NCBI RefSeq assembly: GCF_900215245.1
Contig: NZ_LT907842.1
Coordinates: forward strand, 2,542,001 to 2,606,000
Direction of reading: 5' to 3'
Length of the DNA stretch: 64,000 nucleotides
From: Pseudomonas fluorescens
GTDB lineage: Bacteria > Pseudomonadota > Gammaproteobacteria > Pseudomonadales > Pseudomonadaceae
How positions within the stretch are numbered: position 1 is the first letter of the stretch; each line of letters begins with the position of its first letter. The notes under the pieces were generated by a model, which saw only the letters and a list, made by a program, of their open reading frames with translations, ran no database searches and was not told where the DNA came from. Positions 17,260 to 25,765 of the stretch are shown in pieces. A program made the position numbers and the translations under genes.

Positions 17260-18203
17260 AACGACAATTCCCTGAACTTACCGGCGGTTACCACCTGCCA
17301 CGCTTTGCCCGGGTTGTCGCCGTGGCCGACGCCCCGGCAGGTGCCGGCATCTGTGACGACTTCCGCCCACGCTATGCGGTCGACATCGAGGTCATGGGGC
17401 CGGATGGCGAGCCAGACACCAAGCTGCCGATCCTGGCCGGCGTGCCGTTGCCACTGCCCACCGGTGGCGAGGAAATGGGCATCTATGCGTTCCCCGAGGA
17501 AGGCACCCAGGTTGTGGTGTGCTTCGCGTACGGTCTGCCGCACAAGCCCTATATCCAAACCATTCTGCCTCACGGCCTGAGCATGCCCAGCGTCCCGAAG
17601 GGTGACCAGGTGTGGCAGCACAGCGAAGCCTGTCAGCAGCGTGTCGACGCGGACGGCAACTGGCTGCGCCAGACTGACGGCAAGATCCTCGACAAAGCGA
17701 TCGAGCGGGAAGTGGAGGCGATGGGCAACACGGAGCGGTACCAGAGCCACACCAGGACCGTGGACGACCATTCAAGCGAATCGGTAGGTGGCATCAAGAC
17801 GCTTGAAGCCCTGGGCGCGCTCAAGCTGCTGTCGGGCGGATCTGCGAGCCTGGCGGCGGTGGATGACTTGCACCAGGCGACAGGGCGGGATCTGAACCTG
17901 GTGGTTGGGCAGAAGCACAACGCCACGGTGGGTGGCGACATGGAGGAAAGGATTCAGGGGCTTCGCGAAAGCGTGGCAGCGGTCAGCCAGCGGTTGGTGG
18001 CCCCCAAAACCTGGTTGGGATCGGAAGCGGTTAATGTATTGCAGGTGTTATGTGATCTGCTCGACCTGGTGCAACAGATGAACACTCAGTTGGCGAGTCA
18101 CACTCATGGGCCTACACCGGTGCCAGGCAACGCAGGAGCATTCACGACTAATGCAGCTACCGTTGCTGTACTCGAGCAAAAGCTACAGCTCATCACGCTT
18201 TAG
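17232..18203 (+). CDS. Putative phage baseplate spike protein (gpV-like)
   Basis: A 323-residue protein with an OB-fold-like N-terminal part (residues 15-125: a YHLPRFARVVAVAD start, then RPRYAVDIEVMGPDGE and PLPTGGEEMGIYAFPEEGTQVVVCFAYG) typical of gpV/gp45/VgrG spikes. It is followed by repeats suited to a beta-helix and a helical C-terminus. A His-Thr-His-Gly motif (LASHTHGPTPVPG) lies near the C-terminus, as in many spike proteins. ATG at 17232 overlaps the hub gene by 28 bases; longer upstream frames are out-of-frame readings of the hub gene. It ends the rightward late operon. Confidence 0.68.
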   Translation: MDDAIRRSVERQFPELTGGYHLPRFARVVAVADAPAGAGICDDFRPRYAVDIEVMGPDGEPDTKLPILAGVPLPLPTGGEEMGIYAFPEEGTQVVVCFAYGLPHKPYIQTILPHGLSMPSVPKGDQVWQHSEACQQRVDADGNWLRQTDGKILDKAIEREVEAMGNTERYQSHTRTVDDHSSESVGGIKTLEALGALKLLSGGSASLAAVDDLHQATGRDLNLVVGQKHNATVGGDMEERIQGLRESVAAVSQRLVAPKTWLGSEAVNVLQVLCDLLDLVQQMNTQLASHTHGPTPVPGNAGAFTTNAATVAVLEQKLQLITL

Positions 18204-18309
18204 CCGGCCATTACGCGAATATTTTCTATCCCAAGTCACTGGGAGCGACGAGGCGAAAGCACTGCGGGTGTGACGGCTCATCGGGAACGTGTAAATTTCG
18301 ACTTTGTAC

Positions 18310-18987
18310 TTATTTAAGATACTTTTCCGCTCCGAATGAATTGGTAAGTCTGCGGGAGATCGTATTCATTACACTACGGCAACAATTTAGAAATATATTG
18401 TAATCCTCATCGTCGATCCCTTGCTTCCTTTTGCCATGAGCGATGTCATTACGTACATTTAGTAATCTGTTAAGTGGAGAATAGGCGTCCTTCAAGTCGG
18501 AATATTCCAGGCCTACTTGAAATAGCATTTTTTCAAGAACCTCCCTTCCTACGTTGTTTTCTGTATTTACATAACCTTCAGCGATTACCACCGGATGGTC
18601 ATAAAAGTTACCTATATGTGTTATGAAGTCTACGTCACGGGCGAATCCATGTAGGTGTTTGTCATCAGGTAACGCCTTTGTGAAGAAAGGGCTTTTGCTG
18701 TTGATATCTTTGAGGGCCTTCAACTCTTTTGCAAACGCCGCCGCCGCAATAGCCGGACTTACATCCCGGCAGGTTAAGCCTTTGCGGTTAACTTGGTCTA
18801 CGTACAAAGAGAACGCAAATCTAACAAAGCCTTCAATGTGTGCATATAAAAGACATACTATTGATCGGCGTATTTTAGGACGATCCTTCTCTGCTAGGCC
18901 TTCTTGCAAGTTGTTTAGAAACCTGATTTCAGCTTCGCGCCACTCGCGCTCAAGTTCTATTTGCTCTTGAAAAATAGCTAAGCTCAT
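18310..18987 (-). CDS. HEPN domain protein, MAE_28990/MAE_18760 type (probable RNase effector)
   Basis: A 225-residue protein. Near the C-terminus it has the HEPN catalytic motif Arg-x4-His as R179-N-D-I-A-H184-G, and near the N-terminus the LLYAHIEGFVRFAF helix typical of the MAE_28990/MAE_18760 families. HEPN proteins with this motif are usually metal-independent RNases in toxin and immunity systems. It overlaps the DUF262 gene by four bases (ATGA) and has an AGAGG ribosome site, so it is the third gene of the cassette. Base composition is clearly lower in GC than the phage genes. RNase activity is inferred from the motif. Confidence 0.85.
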   Translation of the reverse strand: MSLAIFQEQIELEREWREAEIRFLNNLQEGLAEKDRPKIRRSIVCLLYAHIEGFVRFAFSLYVDQVNRKGLTCRDVSPAIAAAAFAKELKALKDINSKSPFFTKALPDDKHLHGFARDVDFITHIGNFYDHPVVIAEGYVNTENNVGREVLEKMLFQVGLEYSDLKDAYSPLNRLLNVRNDIAHGKRKQGIDDEDYNIFLNCCRSVMNTISRRLTNSFGAEKYLK

Positions 18988-20111
18988 ATATCAACCTCTG
19001 CGAGTTTATCTACCACAACCCGAATACGGCTATTCAGCGGGCCTGGTGAGTTCTTACCTCCACCAGTAGTGTGGCTAATAAAGCCGGCGTCAGATTTGAT
19101 TTCTATAAGCTTTGCTCTAATTAAATCAATGTGGCTATTGTTTGAGGCGTCGATTTTTTCCAAGTAAGGCTGCAACCCTACACATATCGCCTCGAAGTGA
19201 TATACGGAAAAATTCGATTGAATACCCTGTTTTCCCGATCTGCCAAAACTTTTGTCTTCAAGGCATTTTCTTAAAATCGAAAAAGTATTCTGAAATATCT
19301 GCTCTTCCTCAGGGTAATTGAAAATTATTTCTGTGTTCTCAGGGTCGGTGACTTTTTCTGTGTATTCTGTTAAGAAGTCTGATACATCATGAACAAACTT
19401 ATGTTTGTAGTTTTTAAGGGCGAGAAAGCGGATCACTAATTCTTGATCAAACGCTCCAAGCTTTTGCTGCTCTGAAATTTTTGCAGTGCAAATTTCAAAG
19501 TCTTCATTTTTGCTAAGTTGAATTACGAAGTCTATAAACTTAGAATCTAACATGCGGATTGTGCAGTTGCGTAATTGCTGACTCGTTAACGCCTCGCCGC
19601 CCGTATTCAGTCTTTTAAACATGTGGTAGCGAAACTTATTGTCGCTTCCTTTTCGAACTACCTCGACACGTACAAAAGCACGCTTCAATCTAATCTTCAA
19701 AGCCGTGGGGAAATCGTCGAATACCAGGTCGTTCAGATCTTCGACTATGTCGCACTCTTGTAGTTTTAGATACTCCCCTTTCTTAATTGGATCATTTAGA
19801 TGAGGGGCGTCTAGCTCCCCACGCAAATGTAAGTAGGATGAGAATCTTTGCAGCCCATCAATCAATTGATATTTGCCGTTTTCGTCTTCGACAACATATA
19901 TTGGTGGTACGGGCATTTCTAAAAGTAAAGATTCGATAAACCTGGACTGCGCCCCCTGACTCCAACGGAAGAGCCGCTGATAGTCTGGGTTGATATCCAG
20001 CTCACCATCTTTAAACATGTCTAGAAGTTCATTGAAGGAAAGGTCAAGGCTTTGTGTGTGAACCTTTTCAACCTTGGACTCTAAAGCGCGTATTAGTTCG
20101 TCCTGATTCAT
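18984..20111 (-). CDS. DUF262 (ParB/GmrS-like) domain protein
   Basis: A 375-residue protein whose N-terminal 110 residues are a DUF262 domain: N-P-D-Y-Q-R-L-F-R-W (41-50) followed by L-I-D-G-L-Q-R (83-89). The usual motif is DGQQR; here the first Gln is Leu. DUF262 domains occur in GmrSD/BrxU type IV restriction enzymes and in other defence genes. There they act as ParB-like nucleotide-dependent nucleases or sensors. The C-terminal HNH domain (DUF1524) of GmrD is not visible, so effector function probably lies with the HEPN partner. Strong AAGGAG ribosome site; 10 bases after the methyltransferase stop. Confidence 0.88.
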   Translation of the reverse strand: MNQDELIRALESKVEKVHTQSLDLSFNELLDMFKDGELDINPDYQRLFRWSQGAQSRFIESLLLEMPVPPIYVVEDENGKYQLIDGLQRFSSYLHLRGELDAPHLNDPIKKGEYLKLQECDIVEDLNDLVFDDFPTALKIRLKRAFVRVEVVRKGSDNKFRYHMFKRLNTGGEALTSQQLRNCTIRMLDSKFIDFVIQLSKNEDFEICTAKISEQQKLGAFDQELVIRFLALKNYKHKFVHDVSDFLTEYTEKVTDPENTEIIFNYPEEEQIFQNTFSILRKCLEDKSFGRSGKQGIQSNFSVYHFEAICVGLQPYLEKIDASNNSHIDLIRAKLIEIKSDAGFISHTTGGGKNSPGPLNSRIRVVVDKLAEVDI

Positions 20112-20121
20112 GTATTTCTCC

Positions 20122-21384
20122 TTACTTGTGAAATATCAAAACGCTTTCATGAGCTATACTTTTTTTTCTATACCTTCGACTTTTAGCATTTAGGTTGACC
20201 ATATTTTGCTTGCTCTCAAAGTCATGTCTTTGATTGAGCTTCATTCCGGATATTAAAGCGATTTCCGTAAGTATAGACGGTAAGTTGCAGTGCACATCTT
20301 TATAAAAGGAATCCTGTACCACACAAACAAAATTTGCTTCTGGTTTCATTACTCTCGATATCTCTGCAAGCGAAAGGCTGAGATCCAGAAAGTATTTTAG
20401 TATGTTTTTATAATAATAGGTTGCTGATGATTTTGACGAATGCTCTCTAACGTCAGTCAAAAACTTAGTGCACATGCCGCCAAGTTTCGATGGTTCCCAT
20501 TCAATTATGCCTTTAGAAACTGTAGTAGTTCCCATCAGAGAGCGCCTAACCTCTTCAATCGAGCTTGTGCTCAGATCTGACATTATTGCTAACTCAGGAA
20601 GAGTCGCAATTCCATAATCGATTCTCGTGCAGTAAGGAGGTGAGCTGAGAACCAAGTCTATACATTCGTCAGGCAAAGGCAAGTTGGCAGAGGACGCGGT
20701 CATTAAGGAAGCACGGTCAGACGGCCATGTATGAGTCTCTGAGCTCAACCCTTTTAGCATTTCTATGACCAAGAACGAATACCGTTTTTTAAATAATTTC
20801 CAATCCACATCAATTTTGTCGACCTCTAATTTAGGTCTTTTTATCCAGGTCGGGTTGGAGGGGATAAAAGCCTTCAGGTACTCCCGTACGCTATTGAAAA
20901 GTGCAGTGTAGAGGACGCACTGTTCAATTGATAAAGATTCGACTTTATCGAGCATTGCGCTATGGCGTGCGCCCCCCAAAATCCAATGTTCAACTTTGCG
21001 AATGGCAAGCACACCAGATTTGTGGAACCAAAATTCGAGAGGATCGTTATCTTCTATTTTTCTCAAGCGAACACTTGAAAGTTTCTGAAGTTTTAAACTT
21101 ATATGGACCGCCTCTTCTACTGTCGCCTGTTTCGCTTTCGCTATCACTTTCATGACTGGATTTAAATCAATTCCGACGGAGCGATAGCCGCTGAGGGAAG
21201 ACATTAGTGTAGTCGTGCCAGCACCATTCCAGGGATCTAAAATTACTGATGACTCTGTAAGCTTACTAGAGTCGATAATGCTTTTTGCAAAAGAGTGAGA
21301 GTAGCCAGCATAATAGTTATACCAATAAGGCTTATCCTCTATTTCCTCGTTCACTCTTTTTGGATTAATTACTAGCAAGTTCAT
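20122..21384 (-). CDS. DNA methyltransferase (N6-adenine/N4-cytosine type), first gene of the defence cassette
   Basis: A 420-residue protein with SAM-binding motif I as D50-P-W-N-G-A-G-T-T and G-I-D-L-N-P (71-76), and the catalytic motif IV as S248-P-P-Y. This is the amino-methyltransferase signature in the order I then IV. A long insert (80-240) between them probably holds target recognition. ATG 21384 was chosen; an in-frame TTG at 21420 would add 12 residues. No restriction endonuclease of classical type is adjacent; DUF262 and HEPN genes follow in the same operon. Low GC and AT-rich codons differ from both flanks, pointing to horizontal origin. Confidence 0.88.
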   Translation of the reverse strand: MNLLVINPKRVNEEIEDKPYWYNYYAGYSHSFAKSIIDSSKLTESSVILDPWNGAGTTTLMSSLSGYRSVGIDLNPVMKVIAKAKQATVEEAVHISLKLQKLSSVRLRKIEDNDPLEFWFHKSGVLAIRKVEHWILGGARHSAMLDKVESLSIEQCVLYTALFNSVREYLKAFIPSNPTWIKRPKLEVDKIDVDWKLFKKRYSFLVIEMLKGLSSETHTWPSDRASLMTASSANLPLPDECIDLVLSSPPYCTRIDYGIATLPELAIMSDLSTSSIEEVRRSLMGTTTVSKGIIEWEPSKLGGMCTKFLTDVREHSSKSSATYYYKNILKYFLDLSLSLAEISRVMKPEANFVCVVQDSFYKDVHCNLPSILTEIALISGMKLNQRHDFESKQNMVNLNAKSRRYRKKSIAHESVLIFHK

Positions 21385-22066
21385 CTCGATTCTTTGAATA
21401 CATTGTCGCAATAGCTTCAACGACCTTTACCAGCAGCAGTGTAGACATTCTGCACTCTGGAATCTGGCACCTCGAAGGGCACGTGGTTTACCTAACGCAC
21501 TATACCTTGTAAAGCACCAGTCCAGCATAGCCAGGTACGCCTAGGTAGGCGACGCGCTGTGATGATCATGGGTAAGGGGGATAACCCTGTTCGCCGACAT
21601 GGAACGTGGGTGTGGTGGGGTAAATTGACTGTGGTTCTGGAATAGCCGGTTCTGTGATGCAAAAACCTCTCATGCAAAAAAAAATTCAAATGAAAACCAC
21701 TTATCCCCCTCCCGCCGACGGGGTTTGCGTCCTTTTTTTGTGCAAACCCGGATGTAGTGCAAACGAAGCGGCAGCCCAGGCGGGCCGGGGCGCTCTGCGG
21801 GCGATCGGCAGTTTCACAGATTGCAAAATTTTGAAGAGAAGTGCAGTGCGGTTGCACAGCGGTGCAGCAGACAACTACGAACGGGTCAGGGCTGGAGGCC
21901 CCGGTTTCATTGGGTCGAAAATTTTAAAACATTTGAACCAGGCGGTTTTCAGAATCGCAACCGGTCGAAAGTGCACGTTATTGCAGGTACAGGGCGTGTC
22001 TCAGGATATGCAGGGAGTTGCCCGCCGCCTGGGCCTGGCAGGCTGATTACATGGGGGAGAGGGGTT
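21385..22066. other. Intergenic region without a supported gene
   Basis: Open frames on both strands here (for example 21654-22046 plus and 21492-21857 minus) lack a ribosome site or a recognisable protein pattern. The sequence contains an A-run (21675-21690) and a CTTTTTTTGTGC run near 21731. I see no tRNA or clear terminator. The methyltransferase promoter should be within the first 100-200 bases. The rest may be an inactive end of the prophage or decayed genes. Confidence 0.5.
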
Positions 22067-22423
22067 TCAAACTTTTGCAGCGGCGCCGCGTACATGAGGA
22101 AGGGCGCCGAGGCGTTCCAGTCGGGCGAATTCCGCTTCTACCAAAGGCACCAGCAACTGGTTCAATGAGCCATAAAGTGTGTCGGCCTGATGTTGAGTCA
22201 GTCTTTTTACCGTGCCGGTCACGCCGCTGGCGCAGCACACGCAATCGGGATCAATCCCGAGGATGTCCAGCGCACCATCTATATAGCCTCGCAGGTAGTC
22301 AGCACGGTTGAACAGAATCAGGCTGGCCGGTCCTTCCTGGTAGTCCCAATGGACCTCCCACAGGGCGCCTTTCTTGATGACTTCAATTTTTGGAATGGGA
22401 GCGACGGAGCTGGGCTTTGTCAT
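22067..22423 (-). CDS. Small protein of unknown function
   Basis: A 118-residue protein with a CCGGAG ribosome site seven bases before the ATG at 22423, which rules out the longer in-frame reading. It begins MTKPSSVAPIPKIEVIKKGALWEVHWDYQEG. Features are a beta-rich first half, a helix with RADYLRGYIDGALDILGI, and a Cys-Val-Cys-Cys cluster (about residues 70-73). It is of higher GC than the defence cassette. It may be a phage accessory gene or chromosomal; I cannot assign a function. Confidence 0.6.
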   Translation of the reverse strand: MTKPSSVAPIPKIEVIKKGALWEVHWDYQEGPASLILFNRADYLRGYIDGALDILGIDPDCVCCASGVTGTVKRLTQHQADTLYGSLNQLLVPLVEAEFARLERLGALPHVRGAAAKV

Positions 22424-22521
22424 GGTGTTCTCCGGATTAAAGTCACGAGGCGAGAGCAGTCTGGTGGGGCGTGCCTGAACGGCTGCTGAAAACTTTTTCC
22501 AGGTACACCCCCTCCTGACAC

Positions 22522-22793
22522 GTAAGTGGCGTAAGCGGGTCGAGAAACGCCTGAAAAGCCCCGGATTCATTGGGGGGCGTCACTTACAGTCACGTCGTCA
22601 AAAAGTGTAAGTTAGGAAAGGTCATTAAAAAAAACCTTTAAAAACAACAGGTTGCGGTCGCCCTCACTTACAGTCACGAACTGTTCGGCGCCGACACTGA
22701 TCTGACAGTCTACTTACGGTTTAGAAATGGTTCTAAGCCATTGAAATATAAGGGATAGAGATAGATAAAAAATCTCACTTACACTTCTTACGC
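22522..22793. repeat. Cluster of CACTTAC-type repeats
   Basis: The heptamer CACTTAC occurs at 22581, 22665 and 22776, TACTTAC at 22711, and inverted copies at 22522-22528 (GTAAGTG) and 22607-22613 (GTAAGTT). The copies at 22581 and 22665 extend to an identical 14-mer, CACTTACAGTCACG. Further partial CTTACGC copies are at 22531 (inverted) and 22787. An AT-rich stretch lies between (22625-22645). No gene covers this region. Such clusters serve as iterons, multi-operator sites, or integrase arm sites; which applies is unknown. Confidence 0.6.
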
Positions 22794-22991
22794 ACTTTTG
22801 ATGGGTGCACCGGAAAAAAATCCCGTGTGTCGTAGGGGGTGACGCTTGATGCGTGGACACACTTCGGCGGCGTTCAACTTGGCGGGGTATTGGCCAACCA
22901 GGACTGCCTCATCTCACCCGTTCAAGCTCGTACCAGCACCCTGAAATACCCCTCCAGAAGCGCTTGTTACGTGCGTTGTTACGTATGAGGA

Positions 22992-23028
22992 AAAAACAAA
23001 GGGCCTGCATCGCTGCAAGCCCTTGTTT
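22992..23028 (-). terminator. Rho-independent terminator of tRNA-Thr
   Basis: Read on the minus strand, ACAAGGGC pairs with GCCCTTTGT around a TTGCAGCGATGCAG loop and is followed by a T-run (TTTGTTTTTT). It lies a few bases beyond the 3' end of the tRNA, so it ends that transcript. Confidence 0.75.
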
Positions 23029-23032
23029 TGTA

Positions 23033-23108
<76 letters not shown>

Positions 23109-23536
23109 GTGTTAGGGCGACGATTATAGCGATTGATATGCTTCTGTAAACCCCTGAATTCTGACTATTTTTGCAGAAGTGAAGGTTTTTTTGCGATCAC
23201 CGCTTTTTCGTCGCTTCAGGGCGTGCAAATCAGCTCAATTTTCGTCGCCGCAATCGTCGGTGAATTTCTTCGGCTTCTGCACTTGCACTGGGGCCTTTGA
23301 GTCCAGATACGTCATACGCGCCTTCACTGCGAAGCAGCCCATGCGGGTGGCGCTATTGGCGTTGGGCGGTCAGGCTCCAGGAAAGCAGGCTGGCGGCGAT
23401 GAAGGGTTGCCAGTGGTTCGCGGTGTGCCGCTCATCTGAAAGCGTTTCGTTACAAACACCCAGTACTGACAGCATCAGTTTGCTATCACACAATGCGCCC
23501 CACAATGAATCAGCGGTTTAACGCAGGGGTCAGTCA
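23109..23536. other. Intergenic region with one possible 35-residue reading frame
   Basis: Between tRNA-Thr and the first MinD-like gene no normal gene is seen. On the minus strand 23235-23342 reads a 35-codon frame (MGCFAVKARMTYLDSKAPVQ, then a Lys/Asp-rich end), with an alternative ATG at 23315 preceded by GAAGG. Its composition is protein-like, but there is no other support. The start of the downstream gene is limited by a TAA at 23519-23521. Confidence 0.35.
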
Positions 23537-24451
23537 GTGGGGCGTGCAGATCACAGTCCAATACCAGGCACTGCGCTGGCTGAGTCTTTGCAGCGGTTGT
23601 TTGAACAATTGAACCAGGGCGCTGCGCGGGCTGTGTATCCGCCCGAGGTGGCTGAAGAGCGGCATGGCGAGGTGTGTTCGGATGCTTCGGCGCCGAAGGT
23701 TGTGGTGGTGGTTTCTGCCACGGGCGGTGTGGGGCGCAGCACGTTGGCGGCGGCGCTTGCCAGTGGTTTGCAGCGTCAGGGGCATCCGGCGTTGGCGTTG
23801 GACCTGGACCCGCAAAACGCCCTGCGTTATCACTTGTGCCCAGGGTTTGATTTGCCGGGCCTTGGGGCTGTCAGCCTGCTCAACCAGACCTGGGCGGCTT
23901 TGCCCAAGCGGGGGTTTGCCGGGTGCCGTATGGTCGCTTTTGGCGAGGCTGACCCGGTGCAGCAACAAAGCCTGAAGCGCTGGCTGGGGCAGGACCTGGG
24001 GTTTCTGCGCAAGCGTTTGGCCGGGCTCGGGCTGAATGGGCAGGACACGGTGGTGATTGATGTCCCTGCGGGTAATACGGTGTACCTCAGCCAAGCGCTG
24101 TCGGTGGCGGATGCGGTGCTGGTGGTGGTCCAGCCGGACGCCGCTTCGTTCCACCGCTTGGCGAACATGGACGACGTGCTCGCGCCGTACCTCGCAGGCG
24201 AATCGCCACTCCAACGGTTTTACGTGATCAACCAAGTGGACGTTGGCCACGCGTTCAGCCAGGACATGGCCGGCGTGTTCAGGCTGCGCCTGGGCGATGC
24301 GGTGCTGGGCGCGGTGCGCCGCGATCGCGCTTTCAGCGAGGCCCACGCCTACGGGCGCGACCCGCTCGACCCGTTGCTGAACACTGTCGGTTGCCAGGAT
24401 ATAAATGCGTTATGCCGTGCCTTAAAAGGGCGCATGCATCCAAGCCATTAA
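23537..24451 (+). CDS. MinD/ParA-like ATPase, BcsQ/WssA-type paralogue 1
   Basis: A 304-residue P-loop protein of the BcsQ/YhjQ (WssA) branch of MinD ATPases, which assists polar placement or regulation of cellulose synthase. The deviant Walker A is A-T-G-G-V-G-R-S-T (61-69), with Arg in place of the P-loop Lys, followed by LDLDPQNALRYHL and a VVIDVPAGN Walker B region. Start is GTG 23537 with AGGGG upstream; an earlier start is blocked by a stop. No cellulose synthase genes follow; a second paralogue does. Residues 1-50 look weakly conserved relative to paralogue 2. Confidence 0.75.
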   Translation: MGRADHSPIPGTALAESLQRLFEQLNQGAARAVYPPEVAEERHGEVCSDASAPKVVVVVSATGGVGRSTLAAALASGLQRQGHPALALDLDPQNALRYHLCPGFDLPGLGAVSLLNQTWAALPKRGFAGCRMVAFGEADPVQQQSLKRWLGQDLGFLRKRLAGLGLNGQDTVVIDVPAGNTVYLSQALSVADAVLVVVQPDAASFHRLANMDDVLAPYLAGESPLQRFYVINQVDVGHAFSQDMAGVFRLRLGDAVLGAVRRDRAFSEAHAYGRDPLDPLLNTVGCQDINALCRALKGRMHPSH

Positions 24452-24619
24452 TTTGACTATTTACCGCTCGTCTAGAAGTTGGTCAGTAAAAACATCAAAA
24501 TAATGACACTCTTGTACGCCTGTCACAGAATGCCTCACTAAGACGCCAATAATAAGACCTGCGGTAAGTGCCTGCTTGCCGACCTTCACGTCTTGCAGCT
24601 GCGTCGTGAGGAGCTGGTT

Positions 24620-25525
24620 ATGAGCCTTAGCGAAGAACTGCTGATGTTGTTCGGCAAGAACGTTACCCATGATGCCCAAGGCATTAATGCGCGCCTGCAC
24701 TTTTTTGGCAGCGTGCCTGCAAATGAACCCAACCCTGCCCAAGCCCACTTGACTGATATCGCAGCGCTGCGCCCCAAAGTGGTGGCGTTGGTGTCGATGA
24801 ATGGCGGGGTTGGCCGTAGCACCCTGGCCACGGCCTTGAGCAGTGGTTTACAGCGCCACGGCGAGTCGGTGGTGGCGCTGGATCTGGACCCGCAAAACGC
24901 CTTGCATCACCACTTCGGCGTCAGTGCCACATTGCCCGGCATCGGCCGCACCAGCCTGGAACATGGCAAATGGAGCCCGTTGCAGCAGGTTGGCTTCGCC
25001 GGTTGCCAGGTGATTACCTTTGGCGATGTCGACATGGAGCAGCAGGAAACCCTCGAGCGTTGGCTCAAGCACGAGCCCGGATGGCTGGCGCAGCGGCTCG
25101 CCTCGCTGGGCCTGAGCGAGCGGCAAACGGTGATTATCGATACGCCGGCCGGCAATAACGTCTACTTCCATCAGGCGTTGAACGTTGCCGATGTGGTGTT
25201 GGTGATTGCGCAGGCCGACGCCGCCTGCCTCGGTACGCTCGACCATTTCGATGTCCTACTCGCGCCGCACCTTGCGGGTGAGCGCCCGCCCGTTGTGCAT
25301 GTGGTGGTCAACCAGGTGGACGAGAGCAGTGCATTCAGCCTGGACATGCTTGAAGCCTTCAAGCACCGGTTGGGCAAAGCGCCGCTGGAGATTCATCGCG
25401 ACGTGGCCATCAATGAAGCCTTGGCCTTTGCAACTGACCCGTTGGATACCGTGGCAAAAAGGTTGTTCACTGACGATCTGAATGAGCTTTGCCGGTTGTT
25501 GAAGGCCCCGAAAAAAACCGCCTAA
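24620..25525 (+). CDS. MinD/ParA-like ATPase, BcsQ/WssA-type paralogue 2
   Basis: A 301-residue protein clearly homologous to its upstream neighbour along the whole length (GGVGRST, SGLQR, ALDLDPQNAL, GNxVYxxQAL, LAPxLAGE, and the final DLNELCRLLK/DINALCRALK). Walker A again has Arg for Lys. ATG 24620 has a GAGGAG ribosome site six bases upstream; the in-frame TTG at 24593 has none. In the P. fluorescens SBW25 wss operon both the first and last genes (wssA, wssJ) are MinD-like, so this pair may be what remains of such an operon (inference). Confidence 0.78.
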   Translation: MSLSEELLMLFGKNVTHDAQGINARLHFFGSVPANEPNPAQAHLTDIAALRPKVVALVSMNGGVGRSTLATALSSGLQRHGESVVALDLDPQNALHHHFGVSATLPGIGRTSLEHGKWSPLQQVGFAGCQVITFGDVDMEQQETLERWLKHEPGWLAQRLASLGLSERQTVIIDTPAGNNVYFHQALNVADVVLVIAQADAACLGTLDHFDVLLAPHLAGERPPVVHVVVNQVDESSAFSLDMLEAFKHRLGKAPLEIHRDVAINEALAFATDPLDTVAKRLFTDDLNELCRLLKAPKKTA

Positions 25526-25765
25526 AGCACGGTTTATTCGCGTGGCGCCAAATGCTTATGCACAATCGGTTGGTTGTTGTAGCCAGGAAACCGCGATTTT
25601 GTGGCACCGTTCTCAATACGCTGCAACTGCCTGTTTTGTGTGCGTTTTATTTTGTGAACAAAAAATGACCAGGGTGGCTTTTGCTCTGTAGCGCTGATAG
25701 CTACAGCCTCTGGCAAGAATGTATCAACAGAGTTATCCACAGGGCACGTGTAGGAAAATTGCCTC

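Noticed and set aside
21385..21420. Start of the methyltransferase at TTG 21420
   Set aside because: The extra 12 residues have no family pattern, and TTG with a weak site is less likely than ATG 21384; it remains possible.
21654..22046. 130-codon plus-strand frame between the methyltransferase and the small gene
   Set aside because: No ribosome site fits, the composition is irregular, and no family pattern is visible.
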